Below, piece after piece: positions 24,063 through 32,702 of a stretch of 56,271 bases of DNA (position 1 is the stretch's first letter; each line of letters opens with the position of its first letter). The notes under the pieces were generated by a model. It did no database searches. It saw only the letters and a program-made list of their open reading frames with translations, and was not told where the DNA came from. This DNA is from JBJENW01 sp051880395. Lineage in GTDB: Bacteria > Bacillota > Clostridia > Lachnospirales > Lachnospiraceae. Position numbers and translations under genes: made by a program. The DNA is taken from NCBI GenBank assembly GCA_051880395.1, contig JBJENW010000204.1, positions 1-56,271 on the forward strand. The letters run 5' to 3'.

Positions 24063-24257
24063 ATGACAAGATTTGAAAAGGATGTAATTGAAATTGAAGA
24101 AGGAAACGAAATCGAGGTACTTAAAAGAAGAAAGGCAGAACTTGAAGACCTTTACCAAAAGGGCAGATGCGAAAAGAATGCATTCAGAAGGCAGTGCATT
24201 GCACAGGAATACACAAGGAAGTTAGCTGAATACGAACAACTTGACGGAATGTGTTAA
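24063..24257 (+). CDS. small coiled-coil unknown protein
   Basis: This 64-residue, strongly charged and helical protein (EIEVLKRRKAELEDLYQKGR, FRRQCIAQEYTRKLAEYEQL) probably forms one coiled-coil hairpin. It has its own copy of the island promoter, an AAGGAGGG site, and a perfect terminator directly downstream. It is therefore a self-contained transcription unit inserted just ahead of the large terminase. I do not recognise the family; small regulators or adaptor proteins of phages look like this. Confidence 0.65.
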   Translation: MTRFEKDVIEIEEGNEIEVLKRRKAELEDLYQKGRCEKNAFRRQCIAQEYTRKLAEYEQLDGMC

Positions 24258-24275
24258 AAAAACAATTTTGAAACA

Positions 24276-24298
24276 GGGACTCTTCGGAGTCCTTTTTT
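24276..24298 (+). terminator. strong terminator with TTCG tetraloop
   Basis: GGACTC (24277-24282) and GAGTCC (24287-24292) close a TTCG loop, followed by six T. It ends the accessory island, so the large terminase must have read-through, antitermination or another promoter. Confidence 0.9.
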
Positions 24299-24317
24299 CG
24301 TGGAAGGAAGTGAGAAT

Positions 24318-25922
24318 ATGGCAAAGAAAAAGAAGAAGTTTATACCTACAGAGTTTATGGCAGAAGGGTCCTACTATGATGAAGACCAGGCTGATTATGT
24401 CGTGAATTTCATACAGTGCCTTTGCCATACCAAAGGGAAATGGGCGGGAAAGCCGTTTCTCCTTCTGCCATGGCAGGAGGAGATTATCCGTAATCTTTTC
24501 GGAATCCTGAAAGCAGACGGCAAAAGACAGTTTACCACGGCCTATATTGAAATTCCCAAAAAGAACGGAAAGTCAGAGCTGGCGGCTGCCGTTGCACTGT
24601 ATCTTCTGTTTGGGGACGGTGAAGCATCCCCGGAAGTGTATGGCGCGGCTGCCGACAGACAGCAGGCATCCATAGTCTTTGATGTTGGAAGGGTGATGTG
24701 TGAGATGACACCCGCACTTGAAAAAAGGAGCAAGATCAAAGGGGCAACGAAGAGGATTGACAACCTTTATAATAATGGATTTTACCAGGTGCTGTCGGCT
24801 GAGGTCGGAACCAAGCATGGTCTGAACGTAAGTGGTCTAGTCTTTGATGAAGTCCATGCACAGCCAAACCGTAAACTGTATGATGTCCTTACGAAAGGTT
24901 CCGGGGATGCCCGTGAACAGCCACTGTATTTCCTTATCACTACAGCCGGGAATGATACCAATTCCATCTGTTATGAGCTGCATCAGAAGGCACTTGATAT
25001 CATTGAGGGCAGAAAAACAGATCCGACATTTTATCCCGTGATTTATGGTGCATCCGAGGATGAGGACTGGACAGATCCGAAGGTGTGGGCAAAGGCAAAT
25101 CCGTCCCTTGGAGAGACAATCCAGATGGAGAAGGTTGTGGCAGCGTGTGAGTCGGCAAAGCAGAATCCGGCAGAAGAGAACAGTTTCCGTCAGCTCAGGC
25201 TGAATCAGTGGGTTAAACAGGCAGTCCGGTGGATGCCGATGGATAAGTGGGATACGTGTGCATTTCCTGTCAACGAGGATGAACTGGAAGGACGTGTATG
25301 TTATGGGGGACTTGACCTTTCAAGCACCACGGACCTTACTTCTTTCTGCCTGGTGTTTCCGCCGCTTGATGAGGATGATAAATATTATATCCTTCCATAT
25401 TTCTGGCTGCCGGAAGAGACACTTGATTTGCGTGTCCGAAGGGATCATGTGAATTATGACCTCTGGGAGAAACAGGGGTACATTCAGACAACCGAGGGAA
25501 ATGTAGTTCACTATGGCTACATTGAAAAATTCATAGAACGGCTTGGGGAGCGTTTCAATATCCGGGAGATAGCATTTGACCGATGGGGAGCAGTACAGAT
25601 GGTGCAGAACCTTGAGGGCATGGGATTTAATGTGGTGGCAATGGGGCAGGGATTTGCATCCATGTCCCCACCTACCAAAGAACTGATGAAACTGACACTT
25701 GAGCAGAAGATTGCACATGGCGGGCATCCCGTTCTTCGGTGGAACATGGATAACATATTTATCCGTACCGACCCTGCCGGAAACATAAAGCCGGACAAAG
25801 CAAAATCAACAGAAAAGATAGACGGTGCCATAGCCTGTATCATGGCACTCGACAGAGCAATCCGTTGTGGTAATGACACTTCTGAAAGTGTGTATGATAC
25901 AAGAGGGTTGCTTGTTTTTTAA
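24318..25922 (+). CDS. terL: terminase large subunit
   Basis: The 534-residue protein has the terminase ATPase EIPKKNGKSELAAA (Walker A variant, near residue 80) and SGLVFDEVHAQPN (Walker B plus catalytic Glu, near 175). The RNase H-like nuclease has acidic residues in GGLDLSSTTDLTSF, FDRWGAVQMVQ and KIDGAIACIMALDRA. It translocates DNA into the capsid and cuts it. ATG 24318 is chosen over GTG 24300 because GGAAGGAAGTG lies between them. Length and domain order are normal. Confidence 0.95.
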   Translation: MAKKKKKFIPTEFMAEGSYYDEDQADYVVNFIQCLCHTKGKWAGKPFLLLPWQEEIIRNLFGILKADGKRQFTTAYIEIPKKNGKSELAAAVALYLLFGDGEASPEVYGAAADRQQASIVFDVGRVMCEMTPALEKRSKIKGATKRIDNLYNNGFYQVLSAEVGTKHGLNVSGLVFDEVHAQPNRKLYDVLTKGSGDAREQPLYFLITTAGNDTNSICYELHQKALDIIEGRKTDPTFYPVIYGASEDEDWTDPKVWAKANPSLGETIQMEKVVAACESAKQNPAEENSFRQLRLNQWVKQAVRWMPMDKWDTCAFPVNEDELEGRVCYGGLDLSSTTDLTSFCLVFPPLDEDDKYYILPYFWLPEETLDLRVRRDHVNYDLWEKQGYIQTTEGNVVHYGYIEKFIERLGERFNIREIAFDRWGAVQMVQNLEGMGFNVVAMGQGFASMSPPTKELMKLTLEQKIAHGGHPVLRWNMDNIFIRTDPAGNIKPDKAKSTEKIDGAIACIMALDRAIRCGNDTSESVYDTRGLLVF

Positions 25923-25934
25923 GGAGGTATCGCA

Positions 25935-27275
25935 ATGGGAATATTCAGTGGAATTTTTAAATCGAGGGATGCACCCACAAATAGAACTGCAGGCAGTGCC
26001 TACAGTTTTTTTCTTGGACAAAGTGCTGCCGGAAAAAGGGTAAATGAGAGGTCGGCCATGCAGACATCGGCAGTGTATGCCTGTGTCAGGGTAATTTCGG
26101 AGTCGGTGGCGAGTCTGCCACTTCATCTTTACAGATACAACGAAGATGGTGGAAAGGAAAAGGCAATCGACCATCCGCTGTACCATCTTCTACATGATGA
26201 ACCGAACCCGGAAATGACGGCTTATTCATTCTTTGAAGTGGCACTTACGCATCTGTTACTGTGGGGCAATTTCTACAGTCAGATTATCAGAAATGGTAAG
26301 GGAGAGGTTATCGGTCTTTACCCACTCATGCCGGACAGAATGACGGTGGATAGGGATGAGAGAGGACAGCTTTATTACGAATACATGGTAAGCTCCGATG
26401 ATGCCCCTACAAATAAGGGGTCAAGTGTAAGGCTGAAGCCGGAAGATGTTCTTCATGTTCCGGGATTATCTTTTGACGGTCTTGTAGGGTATTCACCCAT
26501 TGCAATGGCAAAGAATGCAATCGGACTTGGTATCGCAGCAGAAGAGTATGGCTCAAAGTTCTATGCCAACGGAGCTGCCCCAAGCGGTGTGCTGGAACAT
26601 CCGGGAACACTGAAAGACCCAAGCAAGGTAAGGGAGAGCTGGACACAGACCTTCGGGGGTTCGGCAAATTCCAATAAGGTGGCAGTCCTTGAAGAAGGTA
26701 TGAAATATACTCCTATATCTATCAATCCCTCAGAGGCGCAGTTTCTTGAAACGAGAAAGTTTCAGGTTACAGAGATATGCAGGATATTCCGTGTGCCACC
26801 GCACATGGTTGCTGATTTGGAGAAGAGTTCCTTTTCCAATATTGAACAGCAGTCACTGGAGTATGTGCAGTACACATTACGTCCGTGGCTCACGAGATTG
26901 GAACAGGCAATGGCACGAAGGCTTTTCACGGAAGAAGAAAAGAAACATTATTTTATCAAATTTAATGTGGACGGACTTCTCCGCGGGGATTACCAGAGCC
27001 GGATGAATGGCTATGCAACGGCAAGACAGAACGGGTGGATGTCGGCAAATGACATCAGGGAACTGGAGAATCTTGACCGAATCCCCGCTGAACTTGGCGG
27101 GGATTTATATCTTATCAATGGCAACATGACAAAACTTGAGGATGCAGGCATTTTTGCAGCATCGGCAGAAAAAGGAGAGGAGGATTCCAATGAAGAACAG
27201 GAAGTTCTGGAACTGGAAGAGCAAAAAGACGCTCAACCGGGAAACAAGCGAAGAAGTCATAGAACGGATACTTGA
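25935..27275 (+). CDS. portal protein (HK97 family)
   Basis: The 446-residue protein has SAMQTSAVYACVRVISESVA, LYRYNEDGGKEKAIDHPLYH, WGNFYSQIIRNGKGEV, FRVPPHMVADLEKSSFSNIEQ and LRGDYQSRMNGYATARQNGW. These are hallmarks of HK97-type portals, the dodecameric vertex ring for DNA entry. The extreme C-terminus is acidic and variable. It has AAGGAGG upstream and overlaps the protease gene by 86 bp in another frame. Confidence 0.95.
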   Translation: MGIFSGIFKSRDAPTNRTAGSAYSFFLGQSAAGKRVNERSAMQTSAVYACVRVISESVASLPLHLYRYNEDGGKEKAIDHPLYHLLHDEPNPEMTAYSFFEVALTHLLLWGNFYSQIIRNGKGEVIGLYPLMPDRMTVDRDERGQLYYEYMVSSDDAPTNKGSSVRLKPEDVLHVPGLSFDGLVGYSPIAMAKNAIGLGIAAEEYGSKFYANGAAPSGVLEHPGTLKDPSKVRESWTQTFGGSANSNKVAVLEEGMKYTPISINPSEAQFLETRKFQVTEICRIFRVPPHMVADLEKSSFSNIEQQSLEYVQYTLRPWLTRLEQAMARRLFTEEEKKHYFIKFNVDGLLRGDYQSRMNGYATARQNGWMSANDIRELENLDRIPAELGGDLYLINGNMTKLEDAGIFAASAEKGEEDSNEEQEVLELEEQKDAQPGNKRRSHRTDT

Positions 27276-28017
27276 ACTGCACGGAACGATTGCAGAAGAG
27301 AGCTGGTTCGATGATGACCTTACACCACAGATGTTTAAGGATGAATTAAATGCAGGGAGTGGAGACATCACGGTATGGATTAACAGTCCGGGTGGTGACT
27401 GTGTGGCGGCAGCACAGATTTACAATATGCTCGCAGATTACAAGGGGGATGTCACGGTCAAGATTGACGGCATTGCCGCATCGGCAGCATCGGTCATTGC
27501 AATGGCAGGAAATACCGTACTTATGTCCCCTGTTTCCATGATGATGATTCATAACCCTGCCACATCAGCCTTTGGTGATCATGCAGAGATGCAAAAAGCC
27601 ATCGAGATGCTTGAAGGGGTCAAGGATTCCATCATAAATGCATACACCCTGAAAACGGGAATGTCGAGGGCAAAATTGTCCCGGCTTATGGATGCGGAAA
27701 CATGGATGGATGCTACAAAGGCCGTGGAACTCGGCTTTGCAGATGACATCATCACAAGGGATGCATTCCCGGAAAAAGAAGAGGACGAAGAGTCAGAAGA
27801 AAGCACAGAAGAGGATGAAAAAAAGAAACCATCTGATTCCGTGCTTTTTTCACGCAGGGCTGTAAACAATGCCCTTTTCAACAAACTGGAACAGCACTAC
27901 AAAAAGCCGGGTGTGGACATTTCCAAGCAGGCTGAAATTCCTGCACCAAAAGTAACTGACGGTGTATCTGCAGATGAAATCAGAGACCGTTTAGACCTTA
28001 TCAAAAAGTATATTTAA
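27190..28017 (+). CDS. prohead maturation protease (ClpP/S49-like)
   Basis: The start is ATG 27190 after GGAGAGGAGG, within the portal gene; 275 residues. The ClpP fold is clear: VWINSPGGDCVAAAQIYNML (oxyanion strand), DGIAASAASVIAMAGN with the nucleophile Ser, and MMMIHNPATSAFGD with the catalytic His. An acidic Glu/Ser-rich stretch follows at 200-220, and a C-terminal helical tail may act as scaffold. It cleaves capsid delta domains during prohead maturation. Its position between portal and capsid is canonical. Confidence 0.92.
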   Translation: MKNRKFWNWKSKKTLNRETSEEVIERILELHGTIAEESWFDDDLTPQMFKDELNAGSGDITVWINSPGGDCVAAAQIYNMLADYKGDVTVKIDGIAASAASVIAMAGNTVLMSPVSMMMIHNPATSAFGDHAEMQKAIEMLEGVKDSIINAYTLKTGMSRAKLSRLMDAETWMDATKAVELGFADDIITRDAFPEKEEDEESEESTEEDEKKKPSDSVLFSRRAVNNALFNKLEQHYKKPGVDISKQAEIPAPKVTDGVSADEIRDRLDLIKKYI

Positions 28018-28030
28018 GGAGGACTGTATC

Positions 28031-29224
28031 ATGACAGTAAAAGAATTAATCGAGAAGAGAGCAAAGGCATGGGAAACTGCAAAGGATTTTGTGAATACCC
28101 ATGAAGACAAGAACGGCAATTTGTCTGCCGAGGATGCTGCTACTTACAGCAGAATGGAAGCTGAAATTGAGGAACTTACCAATTCCATCGACAGACAGCA
28201 GAGGGCAGAGAGAAGGGAGCAGGAACTTTCAAAGCCTGTAAATTCCCCTATCACGGGCAAGCCTTATAAGGATGAGCCACAGGGCGAGAAAAAGACCGGA
28301 CGTGCATCCGATGAATACAGGCAGGCAATGCTTACAGCAATGCGTACCAATTTCAGACAGGTGGCAAATGTACTGCAGGAAGGTGTGGATGCCGATGGTG
28401 GTTACCTTGTTCCTGTGGAGTATGACAACAGACTGATTGATGTGCTTACCGAAGAGAACATCATGCGTGGTCTTGCCACCAAGATTACCACATCTGGGGA
28501 GCATAAGATTAACATTGCAGCCACCAAGCCTGCGGCCGCATGGATTGAGGAAGGTGAGGCACTGTCCTTTGGGGATGCAACCTTTGACCAGATCTATCTG
28601 GATGCCTTCAAACTTCATGTTGCAATCAAGGTAACAGAGGAGCTGCTTTATGATTCTGCTTTCAATCTTGAAAGCTACATCATCACAGAGTTTGGCAAGG
28701 CGCTGGCAAATGCAGAAGAGGATGCATTCTTAAATGGTGACGGCAAGGGCAAGCCTGTCGGTATCTTCGACAAGACAGCAGGCGGTCAGTCAGTTGGTAC
28801 TCTTTCTGCAGCACTGAAGTCTGATGATTTGCTTGACCTTGTGTACGGTCTTAAGAGACCTTACCGTAAGAACGCATCCTTTATTATGAACGATGCTACC
28901 CTGGCACAGATTCGCAAGCTGAAGGACAATAACGGTGCCTATATCTGGCAGCCTTCCTACCAGGTGGGAGAGCCAGACAGAATCCTTGGCTATAAGGTAA
29001 ACACCTCTGCATACGCACCTACGGATGCGATTGCTTTCGGTGATTACAAGTATTACAACATCGGTGACCGTGGTACTCGTTCCTTCAAGCAGCTCAACGA
29101 GTTATTTGCCGGAAACGGAATGATTGGCTTTGTTGCCAAGGAGCGTGTGGACGGCAAGTTAATCCTGCCGGAGGCTGTAAAGATTCTCGGACTTAAGGCA
29201 GATACACAGTCAGCAAAAGCCTGA
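28031..29224 (+). CDS. major capsid protein (HK97 fold)
   Basis: The 397-residue protein has an N-terminal coiled-coil delta domain (residues 1-85). The HK97 shell domain follows: EGVDADGGYLVPVEYDNRLI, NIAATKPAAAWIEEGEALSF, LDAFKLHVAIKVTEELLYDS, EDAFLNGDGKGKPVGIF and MNDATLAQIRKLKD. The delta domain would be removed by the preceding protease. An AAGGAGG site lies upstream and a hairpin terminator downstream, consistent with high expression. Confidence 0.95.
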   Translation: MTVKELIEKRAKAWETAKDFVNTHEDKNGNLSAEDAATYSRMEAEIEELTNSIDRQQRAERREQELSKPVNSPITGKPYKDEPQGEKKTGRASDEYRQAMLTAMRTNFRQVANVLQEGVDADGGYLVPVEYDNRLIDVLTEENIMRGLATKITTSGEHKINIAATKPAAAWIEEGEALSFGDATFDQIYLDAFKLHVAIKVTEELLYDSAFNLESYIITEFGKALANAEEDAFLNGDGKGKPVGIFDKTAGGQSVGTLSAALKSDDLLDLVYGLKRPYRKNASFIMNDATLAQIRKLKDNNGAYIWQPSYQVGEPDRILGYKVNTSAYAPTDAIAFGDYKYYNIGDRGTRSFKQLNELFAGNGMIGFVAKERVDGKLILPEAVKILGLKADTQSAKA

Positions 29225-29233
29225 GTAAGATAA

Positions 29234-29264
29234 GAGGGGGTAACGAAAAGTTACTCCCTTTTTC
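29234..29264 (+). terminator. partial terminator after capsid gene
   Basis: GGGGGTAAC (29236-29244) pairs with GTTACTCCC (29250-29258) with one wobble around GAAAA, followed by TTTTT. It probably lowers expression of downstream connector genes relative to capsid. Confidence 0.8.
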
Positions 29265-29280
29265 GTAATGGAGGTGCAAT

Positions 29281-29556
29281 ATGATAATTTCCCTTGAAGA
29301 AATGAAGAATTATCTTCGGATTGATTTTGACGATGATGATGCACTTCTTGAAAATCTGATTCTTTCTTCCGAGCGTCTGTGTATGGACATCGCAAGAATC
29401 AAAAGCAGGACTGTTTTTGAGAAAAAGGATACTGCAAAGACTGCGGTCATGTATGCCGTGGCATACCAGTATGAGCACAGGGAGGACTGTGATCATCATG
29501 CACTTACCATGTCACTGCGTTCCCTGCTTTCGGGTATCAGAAAGGCGGGATTCTGA
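29281..29556 (+). CDS. head-tail connector (gp6-like)
   Basis: The 91-residue protein has MIISLEEMKNYLRIDFDDDD and LLENLILSSERLCMDIARIK, the signature of gp6/DUF3199-type DNA-packaging adaptors that bind below the portal ring. It is all-helical, has GGAGGTG upstream, and its stop overlaps the next start (TGATG). Position after the capsid gene is standard. Confidence 0.85.
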   Translation: MIISLEEMKNYLRIDFDDDDALLENLILSSERLCMDIARIKSRTVFEKKDTAKTAVMYAVAYQYEHREDCDHHALTMSLRSLLSGIRKAGF

Positions 29557-29888
29557 TGGAAGTATCACTCTTAAATGTAAGAATTACCTTTCAGAAAAAT
29601 GAAGTGGTTTCCGATGCCATTGGTAACCACAGAAACCAGTGGACAGATTATTATACCTGCCACGCAACGGTAAGTGGGGAGAGTGGTTCGGAAAAGAATG
29701 TGGCAGCTAATACACTTTATGATTCTGACCTTGCTTTTACGGTCAGATACTGTAAGGCCTTAAAGGATGCCGACACCACAAAACTCCGTGTGGTATTTGA
29801 CGGGGAACTTTATGATATCACATTCATTGACCACATGAATTTTAAGAATAAGTGTCTGAAATTCAGATGCCGGAAAGTGAGGAGATAG
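29556..29888 (+). CDS. head closure protein (SPP1 gp16-like)
   Basis: The 110-residue beta-rich protein has NVRITFQKNEVVSDAIGNHR, WTDYYTCHATVSGESG and FTVRYCKALKDADTTKLRVV, as expected of head-closure/stopper proteins that seal the connector. It overlaps the upstream adaptor gene and is 1 bp from the next gene, within the canonical head-tail joining block. Confidence 0.8.
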   Translation: MEVSLLNVRITFQKNEVVSDAIGNHRNQWTDYYTCHATVSGESGSEKNVAANTLYDSDLAFTVRYCKALKDADTTKLRVVFDGELYDITFIDHMNFKNKCLKFRCRKVRR

Positions 29889-29889
29889 C

Positions 29890-30267
29890 ATGGCAAATGT
29901 ATCAATTGACAGCATGGCTGAAGAAATCATGAAAGGTCTGATGGAGTATAAGAATCTTGCCACGGCTGACATGAAGACTGCCGTAAGGAAAGCCGGAAGA
30001 ACAGTAAAAAAGGATATTCAGGCAAACGCTCCAAAGAAAACAGGTGCCTACTCGAAGAGCTGGACAGCGAAGACCACAAAAGAGACCTCTGAATCTTTGG
30101 AACTTACGGTGTATTCTCCGAAAAAATATCAGCTTGCACATCTTCTTGAGAAAGGTCATGCCAAAAGGGGTGGTGGAAGGACAAAGGCAGTCCCCCATAT
30201 TGCGCCTGCAGAAGAGAGTGCAGTAAAGGAACTTGAGTCAGACATCAGGAAGGCACTTGGAGGTTAA
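29890..30267 (+). CDS. HK97 gp10-like tail-component protein
   Basis: The 125-residue protein has the gp10 pattern: IMKGLMEYKNLATADMKTAV, VKKDIQANAPKKTGAYSKSW (the conserved APKKTGxLxxS element) and HLLEKGHAKRGGGRTKAVPH. Proteins of this family join head and tail or act early in tail assembly. Spacing to both neighbours is 1-2 bp. Confidence 0.88.
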   Translation: MANVSIDSMAEEIMKGLMEYKNLATADMKTAVRKAGRTVKKDIQANAPKKTGAYSKSWTAKTTKETSESLELTVYSPKKYQLAHLLEKGHAKRGGGRTKAVPHIAPAEESAVKELESDIRKALGG

Positions 30268-30269
30268 GG

Positions 30270-30587
30270 ATGGAAGAGTTGGCCAAAATCATAGAAGAAA
30301 TGGGTATCCCTTTTGCATATGACCACTTTGCAGAGGGGGAAAGTCCCGACCCGCCGTTTATCTGTTACCTGTTGCCGGATGATGGTAATTTCGCAGCAGA
30401 TGGCAGGGTTTATTACAGAATAAGCGGAGTAAGGATAGAACTGTATACAGATTTCAAAGACCCGTCTTTGGAAGAAAAAGTAACCGCCGTGCTTGACAGC
30501 CACGGCATTTTTTATGCTCAGTCGGAGGTATGGATAGAGGAAGAAAAACTCTATGAAGTTGCCTTTGAATTTGAGATGCCAGTTTAA
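30270..30587 (+). CDS. probable tail terminator/completion protein
   Basis: The 105-residue protein (MGIPFAYDHFAEGESPDPPF, YRISGVRIELYTDFKDPSLE, IEEEKLYEVAFEFEMPV) has the size, alternating beta/alpha layout and position of tail-completion proteins just before the major tail protein. Assignment depends mainly on gene order. It starts 2 bp after the gp10-like gene. Confidence 0.6.
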   Translation: MEELAKIIEEMGIPFAYDHFAEGESPDPPFICYLLPDDGNFAADGRVYYRISGVRIELYTDFKDPSLEEKVTAVLDSHGIFYAQSEVWIEEEKLYEVAFEFEMPV

Positions 30588-30600
30588 GGAGGTAAGCAGA

Positions 30601-31194
30601 ATGGCAAATAAGAAAAACAAGGTAAAGTACAACCTTAAGAATGTACACTACGCACTGCTGAATATTGATGAAGAGGGCAATGTGACATATGCAACACCTG
30701 TTCCGATTCCGGGTGCGGTATCCATCGGACTGGATGCAAATGGCGAACCAAGTAATTTTTACGCAGACGGATATGCCTATTACACCATCAGTAACAACAT
30801 GGGTTACGAAGGTGACCTTGAGATTGCAATGGTGCCGGAGTCATTCCGTGTGGATGTTCTGAAAGAAGAACTGGATGACAATAAGGTTCTTGTGGAGAAT
30901 GCAAATGTGGAAACCGCCAATTTTGCACTTTTATTTGAGTTTGACGGAGATATCAAGAAAATTCGTCATGTTCTATATAACTGTGCGGCAAGCCGTCCGT
31001 CCATTGAATCACAGACCAATGAGGATGAGATTGAGGTACAGACAGAAACACTTTCCCTTAAGGCAACACCGCTTGCCAACGGGTATGTAAAGGCAAAGAC
31101 GGGAGATGATACCACGGATGCCGTATATCAGGACTGGTATAAGAGCGTGTATCTTACTTCAAAAACTTCCGTAGAAAGTGAGGAGCAGGTATGA
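30601..31194 (+). CDS. major tail protein (phi13 type)
   Basis: The 197-residue protein starts with a lysine-rich KKNKVKYNLKNVHYALLN, then PVPIPGAVSIGLDANGEPSN, YAYYTISNNMGYEGDLEIAM and a late NEDEIEVQTETLSLKATPL strand region. These are features of phi13/HK97 gp6-type tail-tube proteins. It polymerises to form the non-contractile tube. It has AAGGAGG upstream and overlaps the chaperone gene by 4 bp. Confidence 0.88.
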   Translation: MANKKNKVKYNLKNVHYALLNIDEEGNVTYATPVPIPGAVSIGLDANGEPSNFYADGYAYYTISNNMGYEGDLEIAMVPESFRVDVLKEELDDNKVLVENANVETANFALLFEFDGDIKKIRHVLYNCAASRPSIESQTNEDEIEVQTETLSLKATPLANGYVKAKTGDDTTDAVYQDWYKSVYLTSKTSVESEEQV

Positions 31195-31568
31195 GTATTG
31201 TAAGAAATGTGGAGATAGATGGTAAGCAGGTACCGTTCAAGGCATCTGCAGCCATTCCGAGAATTTACCGTATCAAGTTTAACAGGGATATTTATAAAGA
31301 CCTTCGTTCCTTGGAGAAAGCAGTGGGCGAAGGGGATGAGAATAATTCAAACCTTGATTTATTCTCTTTGGAGATGTTTGAGAACATTGCATATGTAATG
31401 GCCAAACACGCAGACCCTAATATCCCGGACACTCCGGAAGAGTGGCTTGATGAGTTCAATACCTTTTCCATTTACCAGGTACTTCCTTCCATCATTGAAT
31501 TATGGGGACTGAATGTGCAGACGGATGTGGAGTCTAAAAAAAACTTCGCCCGACTGACCGCCAAATGA
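31191..31568 (+). CDS. tail assembly chaperone (gpG-like), zero-frame product
   Basis: The 125-residue protein (VRNVEIDGKQVPFKASAAIP, RIYRIKFNRDIYKDLRSLEK, FENIAYVMAKHADPNIPDTP, EEWLDEFNTFSIYQVLPSII) is a gpG-type tail chaperone that coats the tape measure during tail assembly. Near its end lies the heptamer A-AAA-AAC at 31538-31544. A -1 slip there reads into a second open frame, giving the usual longer gpGT-type product. The tape measure gene is 1 kb downstream instead of adjacent because another gene is inserted. Confidence 0.88.
   Translation: MSIVRNVEIDGKQVPFKASAAIPRIYRIKFNRDIYKDLRSLEKAVGEGDENNSNLDLFSLEMFENIAYVMAKHADPNIPDTPEEWLDEFNTFSIYQVLPSIIELWGLNVQTDVESKKNFARLTAK
31538..31544 (+). 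promoter_or_regulatory. -1 ribosomal frameshift slippery site (A AAA AAC)
   Basis: In the chaperone frame the codons are TCT AAA AAA AAC, so the heptamer A AAA AAC is in the correct register for a -1 slip. The -1 frame continues without a stop from 31544 to TAG 31730-31732. It encodes a typical gpGT extension. No strong downstream pseudoknot was identified by eye. Confidence 0.85.
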
Positions 31569-31732
31569 CAACCCCGTTATTTCTGCTTCGATGTGTACAG
31601 CTTGGCATAAGTATCCGTGATCTTGACCTGCTTACGATTGGTCTGGTAAACGATATGTATGCAGAGAACGGAAATGATGATTACAAGGGATATAAGGAGC
31701 TGGCAACACAGGAGGATTTCGATAAGTTTTAG
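31544..31732 (+). CDS. tail assembly chaperone extension (gpT-like), expressed by -1 frameshift
   Basis: This frame, entered by slippage, adds 62 residues to the gpG-like protein. It reads LRPTDRQMTTPLFLLRCVQL then GISIRDLDLLTIGLVNDMYA. The LGISIRDLDLLTIGLVNDMY stretch is the usual motif of gpT extensions in Firmicutes siphophages. An internal ATG at 31565 exists but has no convincing Shine-Dalgarno site, so the fusion is the expected product. The longer form contacts the tape measure while the short form coats it. Confidence 0.8.
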   Translation, partial: LRPTDRQMTTPLFLLRCVQLGISIRDLDLLTIGLVNDMYAENGNDDYKGYKELATQEDFDKF

Positions 31733-31760
31733 TTCATATTTTTATTTTCCATGTTATAAT
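31733..31760 (+). promoter_or_regulatory. promoter of the inserted AT-rich gene
   Basis: TTCATA (31733-31738), 16-bp spacer and a perfect TATAAT (31755-31760) with an extended -10 TG at 31752-31753. It begins at the last codon of the tail chaperone extension and points to the 31818 gene. Confidence 0.7.
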
Positions 31761-31817
31761 TTATTCATAGAAATTAGGAAATTGAATTTCTGAAAATATT
31801 AGAAAGAAGAATTTTAG

Positions 31818-32636
31818 ATGAGTTATTGTACACATGAAAAACGTAAGCATTATAAAACTGAAATCGAGAATTGGAAAAAGGGCTATTTAAACTTTATTAA
31901 ATCAAAAGAACCCTGGAAATATGATTTTAAAAAAGGAAACGAAGGTTATACAGAAAAGACTGATTGTGAGCAATCAATACTTTCACAATTGATTTTTGTT
32001 GAAGTATTCAATAAGCAAAAGTTGTCTGCAGAAATATGTGAAAGTGGAAAATCTATCAAAGTTGGGAAAAATAAAGTAGAGAAGATTTTCTTGTTTGACA
32101 TAATGCATAATCCTAAAAGTGGATGTCAACCATGCCAACAGGCAGTGTTATATAAGTATAATAATGGAAAGATGAAATTTGAAGATATGTACCATTGTGT
32201 AGGAAATTTTGCTCCAGTGCCAAGAACAATAATTGCTAATAATTATGGACCACGGCTTCAACAAATTCATGAGTATTTGAATGAATTGTGGCCATGTTTT
32301 CTAAAATTCATGCAAGACAATTGGCTGTGTTTTCCAACTGATGTATCTGAACTGATGAGTTTTAAGGAGTATATGAAATACTCTTGTCAACAAATGTATT
32401 TTGAAGATATATTTAATAAGCTATATGATATCTACAATGATACAAATGATAAAGAATACGATAAAATGTGGGAAAAAATTTTAGATATATTATCAAGTGC
32501 AGTGATTGACCAACAAGACAAACTGATATCTTTCGATGATTTGTTTAGAAAGCATAATATTAAAGAAATTGATAATAGAATTTTGTTTTTAATCGAATTA
32601 CGAGGAAGATTTATTCTCTCTTTATTAAAATCATAA
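31818..32636 (+). CDS. AT-rich inserted gene (moron), unknown cysteine-rich protein
   Basis: This 272-residue protein is not structural. Its base composition and lysine/asparagine-rich codon use are far more AT-rich than the flanking tail genes. It has its own extended -10 promoter and its own terminator. Recognisable stretches are DIMHNPKSGCQPCQQAVLYK, MYHCVGNFAPVPRTIIANNY and FLKFMQDNWLCFPTDVSELM. The CGNFAPVP-type stretch resembles a family of unknown-function proteins seen as morons (possibly DUF6994, from memory). No signal peptide or membrane helix is seen. Insertion between tail chaperone and tape measure is unusual. Lysogenic expression and a superinfection-exclusion or defence role are plausible inference. 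Confidence 0.7.
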   Translation: MSYCTHEKRKHYKTEIENWKKGYLNFIKSKEPWKYDFKKGNEGYTEKTDCEQSILSQLIFVEVFNKQKLSAEICESGKSIKVGKNKVEKIFLFDIMHNPKSGCQPCQQAVLYKYNNGKMKFEDMYHCVGNFAPVPRTIIANNYGPRLQQIHEYLNELWPCFLKFMQDNWLCFPTDVSELMSFKEYMKYSCQQMYFEDIFNKLYDIYNDTNDKEYDKMWEKILDILSSAVIDQQDKLISFDDLFRKHNIKEIDNRILFLIELRGRFILSLLKS

Positions 32637-32702
32637 CTGTAAAATATATGTGAAAGATTATGAATTTAGCATCAATTCTTAAGTGGGTTGGTGCTTTTTT
32701 TT

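Noticed and set aside
29890..30198. Opposite-strand small frame over the gp10-like gene
   Set aside because: Antisense shadow inside the conserved head-tail joining block.
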